DNA of 64,000 nucleotides from Thalassovita mangrovi (GCF_009857745.1 NZ_WWEN01000002.1:434001-498000), one strand, 5' to 3'. Positions 1 to 9,146 are shown, counted from the stretch's first letter. Notes: generated by a model not told the origin, from the letters alone. A program made the numbers and translations.

Positions 1-1782
1 TTCTGGATGCGCCGCGCGGCGCTAGGTGCGGCCTATGACATGGAGGGCGCCTTTTCCGAGGTTTTGGTCGCGCTGACCCGGGGTACCAACCCGCAATCGG
101 TGATCAGCGCCGCCGACCTGCTGCTGGCGCCTTACGGGGCGGCGGGCGCTTATGACCTGAAGGATTTGTTTTCCAACCGTTTCATCAGCGAGGAAATCCG
201 CGGGTTGCGGGTGTCCACCGCCTCGATCCCGCCGATCTTCCTCGGGGTGGCGGCCTTCCTGCTTTATATCGTGATATCGCGGATGGTGCGGGCAGAACGG
301 GAACAGATCGGGCTGCTCAAGGCCTTCGGCTACACTTCGTGGGAGGTCAGTTTCCACTACCTGAAACTGGTGCTGGTGATCGCCGTTCTGGGCGCCATCG
401 TCGGATCCATCGCCGGGGTCGCGGCGGGGTCGTCTCTGGCGGTGGTTTACCAGCTTTATTACAAGTTTCCGTTCCTTGTCTTCACCATCGACCCGCGCAG
501 TTTCGTGATCGGGTTCGGCACCTCGATCCTGACCGCCTCGGTCGGCAGCCTGTTCGTTTTGCGCGGCGTGTTCAAGCTGACCCCGGCGGTGGCGATGCGC
601 CCGCCCACCCCGCCGGATTATTCCCGCGCCTTCGACCTGGCGGGCGCGATGAAGCGCTGGCTGGATCAGCCCGCCCGCATGGTGCTGCGCCGGATCAGCC
701 GCTATCCGGGGCGGATGCTGGGCGCCTCGGTGGGCATCGCCTGCGGGCTGGGCCTGTCGGCAGCGACCCTGACCATGATGGCGGGGTTCGACACCACCAT
801 CGATCTCAGCTTCACGGTGCTGGACCGGTCGGACATGACCGTGGTCTTCACCGACAAGCAGCCGCCCAAGGCGCTGCTGGAACTGGGCCGGATGCCGGGC
901 GTTTTGCACGTCGAACCGATCCGTGTCGCCTCGGCGGTGCTGCGCAACGGCACCTACAGCTATCGCGGCTCGATCGAGGGGCGGCCGGAACTGCCGGTGC
1001 TGAACCGGGTGATCGACACCGATTTCCGCCAGGTCCCGATGCGGCGCGAGGGGCTGATCCTGTCGCAGACCCTGGCCGATATCCTGCATGTCACCCCCGG
1101 CGACTGGATCGAGGCCGAGATTCGCGAAGGCCGCCGCCCGGTGCTGCGCCTGCCGGTGATCGGCACCGCGCAGACCCTGACCGGGGCCCCGGCCTATATG
1201 GAACTGGGCGCGCTGAGCCGCGCGCTGCAGGAACCCGAGCAGGTGTCGGGCGCCTACCTGACCATCGACGCCAACCGGACCGAACAGATTTTCGAACGGA
1301 TCAAGGGCATGCCCCGGATCGCCGGGGCGACGCTGAAGGAAGACGCGCGCAACGCGCTGGTCGAGATCATGAATACCGGCCCAGCCTCGGTCCGTTTCGT
1401 GATGCTGGCGGTGGCGGCGGTGATCACCTTCGGCATTGTCTACAACGCCGCGCGGATCGCGCTGGCCGAACGGATGCGCGACCTGGCCAGCCTGCGGGTG
1501 ATGGGTTTCACCAGCGGCGAGACATCCTTCGTGCTGCTGGGCGAACTGGGCGCGGTCACGCTGGTGGCGCTGCCGCTGGGATCGGCTTTGGGCTACGGTT
1601 TGACCTATCTCATGGTGAAGGGTTTCAGCACAGATATCTACCAGATACCGGCCGTTTTCAGCCCCTCCAGCCACGGCACCGCGGTTCTTGCGGTGCTGGT
1701 GTCGGCGGCGATTTCGGGCTGGCTGGTGAAACGCGACCTGGACCGGGCCGACCTGGTCGAGGCACTGAAAACGCGGGAGTGA
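1..1782 (+). CDS. ABC transporter permease, FtsX-like, 5' end outside window
   Basis: The reading frame is already open at base 1, so the true start lies upstream; about 593 codons are visible. The protein has two FtsX-type permease units. Each has a long hydrophobic segment followed by two more near its end: one set at about residues 74-200, the second in the last 130 residues (FVMLAVAAVITFGIVYNAARI, then LGAVTLVALPLGSALGYGL). A roughly 200-residue extracytoplasmic domain lies between the two sets. This is the layout of MacB/LolE-like inner-membrane permeases that move lipids or small molecules out of the membrane. The adaptor gene starts 4 bases after the stop codon, so the two are surely co-transcribed. 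The ATPase is presumably just upstream of the window. Substrate is unknown. Confidence 0.88.
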   Translation, partial: FWMRRAALGAAYDMEGAFSEVLVALTRGTNPQSVISAADLLLAPYGAAGAYDLKDLFSNRFISEEIRGLRVSTASIPPIFLGVAAFLLYIVISRMVRAEREQIGLLKAFGYTSWEVSFHYLKLVLVIAVLGAIVGSIAGVAAGSSLAVVYQLYYKFPFLVFTIDPRSFVIGFGTSILTASVGSLFVLRGVFKLTPAVAMRPPTPPDYSRAFDLAGAMKRWLDQPARMVLRRISRYPGRMLGASVGIACGLGLSAATLTMMAGFDTTIDLSFTVLDRSDMTVVFTDKQPPKALLELGRMPGVLHVEPIRVASAVLRNGTYSYRGSIEGRPELPVLNRVIDTDFRQVPMRREGLILSQTLADILHVTPGDWIEAEIREGRRPVLRLPVIGTAQTLTGAPAYMELGALSRALQEPEQVSGAYLTIDANRTEQIFERIKGMPRIAGATLKEDARNALVEIMNTGPASVRFVMLAVAAVITFGIVYNAARIALAERMRDLASLRVMGFTSGETSFVLLGELGAVTLVALPLGSALGYGLTYLMVKGFSTDIYQIPAVFSPSSHGTAVLAVLVSAAISGWLVKRDLDRADLVEALKTRE

Positions 1783-1786
1783 ACGA

Positions 1787-3019
1787 ATGGCAGCGAAGAA
1801 ACACACGCGCCAGATCATCAGCCTGACCGTCGCCCTGGCCCTGGCCGGGGCGCTGGCCTATGCGTTCTGGCCGCGCGCCGCGCTGGTCGATCTGGGCAGC
1901 GTGACCGAAGGCCCGATGCAGGTGACCATCGACGAGGAGGGCCGCACCCAGGTGCACAACCCCTATACCGTGTCGACCCCGGTGACCGGGCGTCTGCTGC
2001 GGGTCGAGGTCGAACCGGGCGACGAGGTGACGGCACAAAAAACCGTGGTGGCGCGGATGCTGCCCACGACGCCCACGGTGCTGGATGCGCGGTCGCGCGA
2101 ACAGGCCCGCGCCAATGTCACCGCCGCCGAAGCCGCCCTGCGCGTGGCCGAGGCCGCGCTGAACACCGCCCGCGCCGATCGCGACCTGGCCGAAGCCACC
2201 CTGGCGCGGACCCAGAAACTGTTCGACAGCGGCATCGCCGCCCGCGCCGCGCTGGACAATGACGCGCGCAGCGCCCGGGCGGCCGAAGCGGCGCTCGACA
2301 CCGCGCGGGCGGCGATTTCGATGCGGGTGGCGGAACTGGATAACGCCCAGGCCGCGCTGCGCAATTTCGACGGGATGGGGCCGGATGGGGCTTCGACAAA
2401 CGGCGCCGACCAAATCCACCCGATCCACGCGCCGATTTCGGGCCGTATCCTTGAGGTGCTGCAACGGTCGGAAACCACGCTGGCCGCCGGGACGCCGATC
2501 CTGGAAATCGGCGATATCCGCAACGATCTGGAAGTGCTGTCGGAAATGCTGTCGACCGACGCGGTGCAGATCGCGCCAGGCGATGCCGTGATCATCGACC
2601 AATGGGGCGGTGATGCGCCGCTGAACGGGGTGGTGTCGCGGATCGAACCAACGGGGTTCACCAAGGTCTCCGCCCTCGGGGTCGAGGAACAGCGGGTGCG
2701 GGTGACGATCCGCTTCAGCGACCCGCCCGAGGCCCGTGCCGGGCTGGGCCACGGGTTCCGGGTCGAGGCGCGGGTGATCACCTGGGCCTCGGACAAGGCG
2801 CTGATCGTGCCCGCTGGCGCGCTGTTCCGGCAGGGCGAGGATTGGGCGATCTTCGTGGTCGAGGATGGCGTGGCCCGCGCCCGCACGGTCGCGGTCGAGG
2901 CCAATAACGGGCTGCAGGCGGCGATCACCGACGGTGTCGCGGCGGGCGACATGATCGTGCTTTACCCGCCCGCCGGGCTGGAAGACGGCCAGAAGGTGGC
3001 GCAGCGGGCGGCGTATTGA
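1787..3019 (+). CDS. Periplasmic adaptor (HlyD/MacA family) of the ABC exporter
   Basis: 410 residues. One N-terminal transmembrane anchor (about residues 11-30, IISLTVALALAGALAYAFWP) leads into a biotinyl-lipoyl-like half motif (VSTPVTGRLLRVEVEPGDEV). An alanine-rich alpha-helical hairpin of about 110 residues follows (AEAALRVAEAALNTARADRD), then the second lipoyl half (IHAPISGRILEVLQRSETTL) and beta-barrel domains. This is the membrane-fusion protein plan. The gene starts 4 bases after the FtsX permease, which indicates a MacAB-like or tripartite export system. Its last 55-60 bases reappear as a decayed copy near 5258-5322. The substrate cannot be read from sequence. Confidence 0.9.
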   Translation: MAAKKHTRQIISLTVALALAGALAYAFWPRAALVDLGSVTEGPMQVTIDEEGRTQVHNPYTVSTPVTGRLLRVEVEPGDEVTAQKTVVARMLPTTPTVLDARSREQARANVTAAEAALRVAEAALNTARADRDLAEATLARTQKLFDSGIAARAALDNDARSARAAEAALDTARAAISMRVAELDNAQAALRNFDGMGPDGASTNGADQIHPIHAPISGRILEVLQRSETTLAAGTPILEIGDIRNDLEVLSEMLSTDAVQIAPGDAVIIDQWGGDAPLNGVVSRIEPTGFTKVSALGVEEQRVRVTIRFSDPPEARAGLGHGFRVEARVITWASDKALIVPAGALFRQGEDWAIFVVEDGVARARTVAVEANNGLQAAITDGVAAGDMIVLYPPAGLEDGQKVAQRAAY

Positions 3020-3046
3020 GATAGGCCGGGGCGAAGGAGGAGACCG

Positions 3047-3589
3047 ATGGAGACGTTGCCGCTTTCCCGTGCCTTCACCCTGATCGAACCCGGGCCGGTG
3101 GTGCTGGTGACGACCCATGACGGGACAAGGCCCAACATCATGACCATCACCTGGACGATGGTGCGCGGCTTCGACGCCGAATTCGCGCTGACCACGGGGC
3201 CGTGGAACCATTCCTGGCGCGCACTGAAGGACAGTGGTGAATGCGTGCTGGCCATCCCCACCGCCGACATGATCGACACGGTGGTCGGCATCGGGATGTG
3301 TTCGGGGGCCGATACCGACAAGTTCGCGCGCTTCGGCCTCACGCCGCTGCCCGCGCGCCATGTCGCGGCGCCGCTGATCGGCGAATGCCTGGCCAATATC
3401 GAATGCCGCGTCGAGGAAATCGTCGAGCGACTGAACCTGGTGCTGCTGCAGGGGGTCGCGGCGCATATCGACAGCGCCCGGACCGAAAGAAGGCTGCTCC
3501 ATGCCGTCGGCGACGGGACCTTCACCGCTGATGGCGAACGCTTCGACCGCAGCGCGGCGATGCGCGCCAAGCTGCCCCCGGGGCTGTAG
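3047..3589 (+). CDS. Flavin reductase family protein (FMN-binding split barrel)
   Basis: 180 residues. The N-terminal segment PGPVVLVTTHDGTRPNIMTI and the following GPWNHSW region are typical of the flavin reductase/DIM6-NTAB family, which binds FMN and either reduces flavin or serves as partner of a monooxygenase. The start is well supported: a strong GAAGGAGG lies 6 bases before the ATG. The gene sits 27 bases after the adaptor gene and about 100 bases before a luciferase-like oxidoreductase, so a reductase/oxygenase partnership is possible but is an inference. No signal peptide is visible, so it should be cytoplasmic. Confidence 0.82.
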   Translation: METLPLSRAFTLIEPGPVVLVTTHDGTRPNIMTITWTMVRGFDAEFALTTGPWNHSWRALKDSGECVLAIPTADMIDTVVGIGMCSGADTDKFARFGLTPLPARHVAAPLIGECLANIECRVEEIVERLNLVLLQGVAAHIDSARTERRLLHAVGDGTFTADGERFDRSAAMRAKLPPGL

Positions 3590-3694
3590 GCGCCACCGGA
3601 CGCGAAGACACTTGGCCGCCTGTCGGCAACACCGCCGATTTGACCTTGTTCCGGAGGCGGGGTCTGCATAGCTTCCCTCCCTACGGAGGCCGCC

Positions 3695-4693
3695 ATGGAA
3701 AAATTCTCACTGCTCGACTTGTCGCCCATTCCGGACGAAAAAACCGCGGCCGACGCCCTGTCCAATTCCGCCGAACTGGCAATCGCCGCCGAAAAGGCCG
3801 GGTATTTCCGCTACTGGGTCGCCGAACACCACAACATGACCGGCATCGCCAGTTCGGCAACCGCCGTTCTGATTGGCTATCTGGCGTCGGTCACCAAGAC
3901 CATGCGTATCGGGTCCGGCGGCATCATGCTGCCCAACCACGCGCCCTTGATGGTCGCGGAACAGTTCGGGACGCTGGCATCGATCTATGCCAACCGGATC
4001 GACCTTGGGCTTGGCCGCGCGCCCGGGACCGACATGGCGACGGCGCGGGCGCTGCGGCGCTACATGACGCAGAACGACACCTTTCCGGACGACGTCCGGG
4101 AACTCATCGGTTACCTGGGGGACATGCCCGATGACGCCCCGGTCCGCGCGATCCCCGGCATGGGAACGAACGTGCCGGTCTGGATTCTCGGTTCCAGCCT
4201 CTACGGCGCGCAGCTGGCGGCCTATCTGGGGCTGCCCTACGCCTTTGCCTCGCATTTCGCGCCGGATATGCTGGAAGAGGCCCTGTATGTCTACCGCGTC
4301 AATTTCCGGCCGTCGGAAACCCTTTCACGTCCCTACGCGATGATCGCGGCCGGTGTGTGTGCTGCCGAAACCGATGCCGAGGCGGAATTCCTGCGCTCGT
4401 CGCAACTGCTGTCCTTTGCGAACATCATCACCAACAACCGGGGCAAGCTGCCTTACCCGACCGACGATCTTGATTCGAAGGTCCCGGCACAGGTCATGGC
4501 GCGGGCAAAGCATATGCTGTCGGTTTCCGCGACCGGTTCGCCTGCGACGATCGAAACGCAGCTGCGGGCGATCATCGACAAATACCGGCCCGACGAGTTG
4601 ATGGTGACGGGCATGATCCACGATCACGCGGCGCGGGTCAGGTCGTTCGACATCGCCGCCGGCGTTCTGAGCGGGCTGCAGGAGCCCGTTTAA
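3695..4693 (+). CDS. LLM-class flavin-dependent oxidoreductase (luciferase-like)
   Basis: 332 residues with the bacterial luciferase-like TIM-barrel pattern. It opens with [20 protein letters not shown], carries the conserved block [20 protein letters not shown] (residues about 44-63), then [20 protein letters not shown] and [11 protein letters not shown]. These are hallmarks of the group annotated as LLM-class or MsnO8-type oxidoreductases, which use reduced flavin and oxygen. GGAGG lies 6 bases before the ATG. The substrate is unknown. The nearby flavin reductase (3047-3589) could supply reduced flavin. Confidence 0.87.
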   Translation: MEKFSLLDLSPIPDEKTAADALSNSAELAIAAEKAGYFRYWVAEHHNMTGIASSATAVLIGYLASVTKTMRIGSGGIMLPNHAPLMVAEQFGTLASIYANRIDLGLGRAPGTDMATARALRRYMTQNDTFPDDVRELIGYLGDMPDDAPVRAIPGMGTNVPVWILGSSLYGAQLAAYLGLPYAFASHFAPDMLEEALYVYRVNFRPSETLSRPYAMIAAGVCAAETDAEAEFLRSSQLLSFANIITNNRGKLPYPTDDLDSKVPAQVMARAKHMLSVSATGSPATIETQLRAIIDKYRPDELMVTGMIHDHAARVRSFDIAAGVLSGLQEPV

Positions 4694-4727
4694 GCCGGGT
4701 GAAGCGGAGGATAACGCGGCGGGCAGG

Positions 4728-5048
4728 TCAGTCCAGGATTGCGGCAACGGCGCCGATCAGGTCGAGCACTTCCTTGGTGTCGCGATCGACCCGATAGACG
4801 TAATCGCCAAGCCGGTAATAGGTCCGGCCGGGGTCCAGCCCGTAGCGGCCCGGGTCCCGGATCAACACGTAATCGCCGAGAAGGCGGTCACCACGCCTGT
4901 ACATCTTCTTGGCCTGTCCCGGCGGCAGGCAGCCGTTATGTTTCTTGGCAAGGCCGGGCGGGCAACCTTTCGGCCCGCCTGCCAGCACTGCAACGGGAGA
5001 GAGGGATAGCAGGGCAGCCATCGCGATCAGGATCGGTTTGCGCATCAT
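4728..5048 (-). CDS. RcnB-like small periplasmic protein
   Basis: 106 residues. An N-terminal signal peptide (MMRKPILIAMAALLSLSPVA, then VLAGG) is followed by a Gly/Pro/Lys-rich segment with CPPGLAKKHNGCLPPGQAKK. The C-terminal repeat-like pattern (GDYVLIRDPGRYGLDPGRTY, then YRLGDYVYRVDRDTKEVLDL) is characteristic of the RcnB family. RcnB in E. coli is a periplasmic protein of nickel/cobalt homeostasis; many alphaproteobacterial homologues have unknown roles. The start is chosen over longer upstream frames because AAGGAG lies 5 bases before the first of two ATGs and a signal peptide follows directly. It converges on the oxidoreductase gene. Confidence 0.75.
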   Translation of the reverse strand: MMRKPILIAMAALLSLSPVAVLAGGPKGCPPGLAKKHNGCLPPGQAKKMYRRGDRLLGDYVLIRDPGRYGLDPGRTYYRLGDYVYRVDRDTKEVLDLIGAVAAILD

Positions 5049-5130
5049 GCAGCTCCTTCGGGTCTCGACCTGAGATGTGGTGCAAAGGCAGGCGCTTGCC
5101 AAGCCCCGCAGCACCGGGCGGGCAGAACTC

Positions 5131-5257
5131 CGCCGCCCTGCCCCGCCACGATGCGCAGCCCGTTGCCGATGCTCACCAGCAGGAACAGGATCGCCGCGAC
5201 GCAAACGATGATCGGCCCGGTCGGCGTGTCCAGCATCAGCGCGGCGGGCGGCACGAC
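5131..5257 (-). pseudogene. Relic of a znuB-like 3' end
   Basis: On the minus strand this stretch encodes LDTPTGPIIVCVAAILFLLV then SIGNGLRIVAGQGGG, which matches the C terminus of the intact ZnuB of this window (7064-7170) almost base for base over about 105 positions. The end toward 5241-5257 (gcggcgggcggcacga) also matches znuB, but at 7264-7279, so roughly 95 bases have been deleted inside the copy. No stop codon remains at the expected place and the 5' part of the gene is absent. It is a fragment, not a gene. Confidence 0.75.
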
Positions 5258-5322
5258 CATGCCCCACCCGCCCGCGGGACAGGAAGACGGCCAGAAGGTG
5301 ACGCAGCGGGCGACGTATGGAG
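5258..5322 (+). pseudogene. Relic of an adaptor-gene 3' end
   Basis: Bases around 5262-5322 read PPAGQEDGQKVTQRATYGG in one frame. This matches the C terminus of the adaptor encoded at 1787-3019 (PPAGLEDGQKVAQRAAY then stop). The DNA is alike at nearly every position, including gaagacggccagaaggtg, and the terminal TGA has become TGG. It is joined directly to the znuB relic, with the two truncated genes pointing away from one another. Confidence 0.7.
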
Positions 5323-5497
5323 GGAAGTTCCGAACATCCGGGATAAATTCGAGACAAATCCCAATCCTGTCGCACACCCGCATCCCCCGTCGATGGCAAA
5401 ACGAACTGACGCATCGGGATTTCTGCGATAGCCCCTGCCGGGCGTTCATGGAATACTCACAGGCATGCGTTTGCCGCTCAGAACAAAGGAAAATCCC

Positions 5498-6205
5498 GTG
5501 GAACTTCCCTATCAGTCAGCCCATGAAGAATTGCATTTCGTCAACCGAGCAGGATGGTTACGCGCTGCCGTGCTTGGTGCAAATGATGGTATCGTTTCGG
5601 TGTCCTCGCTCATTGTCGGGGTTGCCGCGGCCGATCCCAACCCGTCTGCCATTCTGTTGGCCGGTGGTGCAGGTCTGGCGGCCGGCGCCATGTCGATGGC
5701 TGCGGGGGAATACGTTTCTGTCAGTTCTCAATCCGACATCGAACGCGCAGATATCGAGCGGGAACAACAGGCGCTGCTCGATACGCCCGAGGAAGAAGAA
5801 GCCGAACTCGCTTCGATCTACGAAGCGCGCGGGCTTTCCAAATCGACAGCGGCGCTGGTTGCGCGGGAACTCACGGAAAAGGATGCGCTTGGCGCTCATG
5901 TCCGTGACGAACTCGGCCTGTCGGAAGTCCACACGGCGAATCCCCTGCAGGCGGCGCTGGCGTCCGGGGTGACATTCTCGATCGCGGCGGCAATCCCGGT
6001 GGTCGCGGCAGTTCTGGCCCCTGAGACACAGGTCATTCCTACGGTCGTCGGCACTACACTGGTCAGCCTTGCGGCACTTGGCGCCATCGGTGCACGTGCC
6101 GGCGCCGCCCCCCTGCTGCCGGCGACGCTCAGGGTGCTGTTCTGGGGCGCCGCGGCAATGGCAATCACTGCAGGCGTCGGCCATCTGTTTGGGGTCAACG
6201 TCTAG
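5498..6205 (+). CDS. VIT1/CCC1 family transporter (Fe2+/Mn2+ type)
   Basis: 235 residues from the GTG at 5498, chosen because AAAGGA lies 7 bases upstream; an ATG at 5465 would add 11 residues without a clear ribosome site. The N terminus HEELHFVNRAGWLRAAVLGA then NDGIVSVSSLIVGVAAA is the classic VIT1/CCC1 opening with transmembrane segment 1. GGAGLAAGAMSMAAGEYVSV is the second conserved membrane segment. A charged cytoplasmic stretch (DIEREQQALLDTPEEEEAEL) follows, as in the iron-binding region of plant VIT1, and then three C-terminal membrane helices. The family exports or sequesters iron or manganese from the cytosol. The metal here is not certain. Confidence 0.9.
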   Translation: MELPYQSAHEELHFVNRAGWLRAAVLGANDGIVSVSSLIVGVAAADPNPSAILLAGGAGLAAGAMSMAAGEYVSVSSQSDIERADIEREQQALLDTPEEEEAELASIYEARGLSKSTAALVARELTEKDALGAHVRDELGLSEVHTANPLQAALASGVTFSIAAAIPVVAAVLAPETQVIPTVVGTTLVSLAALGAIGARAGAAPLLPATLRVLFWGAAAMAITAGVGHLFGVNV

Positions 6206-6254
6206 GGAACAGCCGGGGTCGAACCTGGAAATCGGTTCGTTCCAAAGCCGCGCC

Positions 6255-6279
6255 GCCGGGTTCTGCCCCTGAACCCGGC
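6255..6279 (+). terminator. Hairpin after the VIT-family gene
   Basis: A perfect 9-bp stem (GCCGGGTTC / GAACCCGGC) with a 7-base loop lies 50 bases after the VIT stop codon. The expected T-run is weak, so this may be a terminator or an mRNA-end stabiliser. Confidence 0.5.
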
Positions 6280-6395
6280 GCGTCTTGCATCAGCGCACCG
6301 TGCAGCAAACCTGGCCACGCTTTCGCAAGAAAGCCGTCTATGAGGGTTTATCATTTCAGATCAGAGGCTAAGGTGAGAAAACATCAGCCCAATTG

Positions 6396-6995
6396 ATGCA
6401 GGACCTCTTTGTGAGCGGGATTACTTTCAGATCAGCCACGGCGCAGGACAGTGCCGACCTTGCATTGCTTGGAGATATGGCAACGCGCCGATTGTATTCT
6501 TATCTCTGGTCTCAGACGGCAGCCCCAGGACAATCGGCTTTTGAATTCGGACGTTCCATCATCCGCAACAACCCAGAGCATCTTTCCTGGTTCGGAAACT
6601 GGCGCGTGGCTGAACGGGATGGCGTCCTTGCCGGGGCGCTGAATTCCTATCTGATGCCGGCTCCGTCCCCGAGCGATGCTGCCGTGCCCGATGTCCTGAA
6701 AGGGTTGAACGACCTCAAGGCGATGATTGCCGGAACCTGGTACATCGCTGCGGCGGCGCTTCATCCCGAATGTCAGGGACAGGGCTATGGCGAGGCTTTA
6801 CTCGATGAGGCCGAGGCGCTGGCCCGCGCCGCAGGCAATACCCGACTGACGCTGATGGTCGGCAGCTTCAACCAACCGGCAAGGCGGCTTTATCTGCGCT
6901 GTCGCTTTACGGAACAGGCCGAACGCCCATTCACCGCATTTCCCGGCTCGGACACGCCCGGAACGTGGATTCTGATGGCAAAGGATTTGTGCTAA
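6396..6995 (+). CDS. GNAT family N-acetyltransferase
   Basis: About 199 residues. The acetyl-CoA binding region shows as AAAALHPECQGQGYGEALLDEA (roughly residues 120-141; QGQGYG is the Q/R-x-x-G-x-G/A loop). It is followed by NTRLTLMVGSFNQPARRLYL, the usual end of the fold in which a Tyr-containing helix packs. It is most like small-molecule or protein acetyltransferases of the RimI/YhbS type, and the substrate is unknown. The start could be the ATG at 6396 or the preceding TTG at 6393. It stands alone between the VIT gene and the convergent znuB. Confidence 0.83.
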   Translation: MQDLFVSGITFRSATAQDSADLALLGDMATRRLYSYLWSQTAAPGQSAFEFGRSIIRNNPEHLSWFGNWRVAERDGVLAGALNSYLMPAPSPSDAAVPDVLKGLNDLKAMIAGTWYIAAAALHPECQGQGYGEALLDEAEALARAAGNTRLTLMVGSFNQPARRLYLRCRFTEQAERPFTAFPGSDTPGTWILMAKDLC

Positions 6996-7055
6996 GCAAG
7001 GGATGGGGCACCAACCGTGCCCGTCCTTTTCAAACCATCCGCAGCGGAAAACGGG

Positions 7056-7874
7056 TCATTTCCCGCCGCCCTGCCCCGCCATGATGCGCAGGCTGTTGCC
7101 GATGCTCACCAGCAGGAACAGGATCGCCGCGACGCAAACGATGGTCGGCCCGGTCGGCGTGTCCAGAATGAGCGCGCCCTGCAGCCCGCCCAGCACCGAC
7201 ACCGCGCCGATCAGGGTCGAGATCAGCGCCATCGCTTCGGGCGTGCGGGCGAAGGGGCGCGCGGCGGCGGGCGGCACGATCAGCATCGCCGCGATCAGCA
7301 GCACGCCCACCACCTTGATCGCCACCGCCACCACGACCGCCAGGGCCAGGGTCAGCACCATCTGTTCGCGCCGGGGATCGATACCGTCGGCATAGGCCAG
7401 ATCCGGGTTCAACGTCGCGGTCAGCAAGGCCGACCAGCGCCAACCGACCAGCGCCACGACCAGGATCGCACCGCCCCAGATCACCGCCAGGTCGGTCCGG
7501 CCCACCGCCAGGATATCGCCGAACAGATAGGCCATCAGGTCCAGCCGCACGCCTTGCAAGAACGACACCGCCACCAGCCCGAAGGCCAGCGCCGAATGCG
7601 CCATCACGCCCAGCAGTGTGTCCATCGTATAGCCGCGCCCGCTCAGCACGCTGACCGTGGTCGCCATCGCCAGGGCCACCGCCAGGGCGCCCGCGAAGAC
7701 CGAGATGTTGAAGCTCAGCGCCAGCGCCACGCCGAGGATCGAGGCATGCGCCGTCGCGTCGCCGAAATAGGCCATCCGCCGCCACACCACGAAACAGCCC
7801 AGCGGCGCGGCCGCCACCGTCACGCCCAGCCCTGCCAGGGCCGCGCGGTTCATGAAATTGTCCAGGATATTCAT
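7056..7874 (-). CDS. znuB: Zinc ABC transporter permease ZnuB
   Basis: 272 residues of an ABC-3 family permease with about eight hydrophobic segments. MNRAALAGLGVTVAAAPLGC then FVVWRRMAYFGDATAHASIL is the conserved opening of ZnuB/MntB proteins. The family moves Zn2+ or Mn2+ through the inner membrane with the ATPase ZnuC and the binding protein ZnuA. Its ATG overlaps the znuC stop by 4 bases (ATGA), giving translational coupling. The zur-znuC-znuB operon and divergent znuA make zinc the likely metal. A decayed copy of its 3' end lies at 5131-5257. Confidence 0.95.
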   Translation of the reverse strand: MNILDNFMNRAALAGLGVTVAAAPLGCFVVWRRMAYFGDATAHASILGVALALSFNISVFAGALAVALAMATTVSVLSGRGYTMDTLLGVMAHSALAFGLVAVSFLQGVRLDLMAYLFGDILAVGRTDLAVIWGGAILVVALVGWRWSALLTATLNPDLAYADGIDPRREQMVLTLALAVVVAVAIKVVGVLLIAAMLIVPPAAARPFARTPEAMALISTLIGAVSVLGGLQGALILDTPTGPTIVCVAAILFLLVSIGNSLRIMAGQGGGK

Positions 7875-8629
7875 TCAGCGGCCTCGCTGGGATGGTCGTG
7901 ATCATGATCGTGACCGCAGCCCTCTTCGTGGCTGTGGTCGTGCCGGTAGAGCGCCAGCGCCCCGCCCGTCCCGGTGCCGAACAGCGCCCGGTATTCCGGC
8001 GCCGAGGCGACCTTTTCCGGCGTCCCGTGGCAACAGACATGGCGGTTGAGGCAAATCACCCGGTCGCTGGCGGCCATTACCACGTGCAATTCGTGGCTGA
8101 CCATCAGCACGGCGCAGCCCATTTCCGCCCGCACCTCTTCGATCCGGCGGTAAAACGCGGCCGAACCGGGCTGGTCCAGCCCCTGCGTCGCCTCGTCCAG
8201 GATCAGCAGGTCGGGGTCGTCCAGCAGCGCCCGGGCCAGCAGCACGCGCTGGAACTGGCCGCCCGACAGCCGGGTCATCTGACGGTCCGCCAGATCGTGC
8301 AGACCGGCCTTTTCCAGCGCGTGGTCGATTTCCTCGCGCGACACCCGCCGCGGCAGGTTGAGAAACCGCGTCACCGTCATCGGTAGCGTCGGGTCGATAT
8401 GCAGCTTCTGCGGCACATAACCGATGCGCAGCCCCGCCGCCCGCTCGATCCGCCCCGCCGCCGGTTTCAGTGCGCCGATGATCGCCTTCATCAGCGTCGA
8501 CTTGCCCGATCCGTTAGGGCCCACCACGGTGACGATTTCGCCCCGGTCGATGTGAAAATCCACATCCGTCAGCGCAAGAACCGCGCCCTGCCGCACGCTC
8601 AGCCCGGCGATGTTGATCAGCCGCGTCAT
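7871..8629 (-). CDS. znuC: Zinc ABC transporter ATP-binding protein ZnuC
   Basis: 252 residues. It has Walker A GPNGSGKS (about residues 39-46), signature LSGGQFQRV, Walker B LLILDEATQGLD and the switch histidine in MVSHELHVV. It is the motor of the ZnuABC zinc importer. The start is set by the 4-base ATGA overlap with the upstream zur gene. The last 25 residues are rich in histidine (HDHSHEEGCGHDHDHDHPSE). Such a tail is not needed for ATPase function and probably binds zinc in the cytoplasm. Confidence 0.95.
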   Translation of the reverse strand: MTRLINIAGLSVRQGAVLALTDVDFHIDRGEIVTVVGPNGSGKSTLMKAIIGALKPAAGRIERAAGLRIGYVPQKLHIDPTLPMTVTRFLNLPRRVSREEIDHALEKAGLHDLADRQMTRLSGGQFQRVLLARALLDDPDLLILDEATQGLDQPGSAAFYRRIEEVRAEMGCAVLMVSHELHVVMAASDRVICLNRHVCCHGTPEKVASAPEYRALFGTGTGGALALYRHDHSHEEGCGHDHDHDHPSEAAE

Positions 8630-9114
8630 GCGTCGCCCGCCTTCTTCTTGCGGCAGACCGGGCACAGGCCCTCGGCCTCGACCACGGTCTGTTCGATCTT
8701 GAACCCGGCCTGCGCCGCCGCCGCACCCAGATCGCCCTTGGCCGGTTCCGCCGAAGCTTCGACCACCGCGCCGCATTCGCGGCAGATCAGGAAGGCGGGG
8801 GTATGGTTTTCGCCCGGATGGGTGCAGGCGATGAAAGCGTTGAGCCGTTCGACCTTGTGGGCGAACCCGTGCTTGACCAAGAAATCCAGCGCCCGGTAGG
8901 CAACGGGGGGCTGCGACCCCAATCCTTCGGCGCGCAGCGTGTCGAGGATTTCGTAAGCCCCCATCGCGCGGTGTTCCGACAGCAGGATTTCCAGCACCCG
9001 CCGCCGCACCGGCGTCAACTGCAGACCACGCGCCTGGCAAGAGGCCGCAACGGCGGCGACACCATCGGCGATGCAATGGTCGTGATCGTGTTTTTCAAAT
9101 CCGACAGAGGTCAT
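8626..9114 (-). CDS. zur: Fur-family zinc repressor Zur
   Basis: 162 residues from the ATG at 9114, preceded by GGGAAG at a good distance; a longer frame reaches 9168 but would run through the putative operators. The winged helix is at about residues 25-85 (LTPVRRRVLEILLSEHRAMG then AYEILDTL; PVAYRALDFLVKHGFAHKVE). The dimerisation domain has HPGENHTPAFLICRECG and CPVC, giving the two CxxC pairs of the structural zinc site. The N terminus has an extra HDHDH. It should repress its own operon and znuA when zinc is plentiful, through the sites at 9147-9199. Confidence 0.93.
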   Translation of the reverse strand: MTSVGFEKHDHDHCIADGVAAVAASCQARGLQLTPVRRRVLEILLSEHRAMGAYEILDTLRAEGLGSQPPVAYRALDFLVKHGFAHKVERLNAFIACTHPGENHTPAFLICRECGAVVEASAEPAKGDLGAAAAQAGFKIEQTVVEAEGLCPVCRKKKAGDA

Positions 9115-9146
9115 GCATCTTCCCGAATGAACCGTTTTTTCGACTT

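Noticed and set aside
22-1818. Long minus-strand open frame under the permease gene
   Set aside because: It is Arg/His/Gln-rich, as expected for an antisense frame of high-GC DNA, and lies wholly opposite a clear FtsX-type gene.
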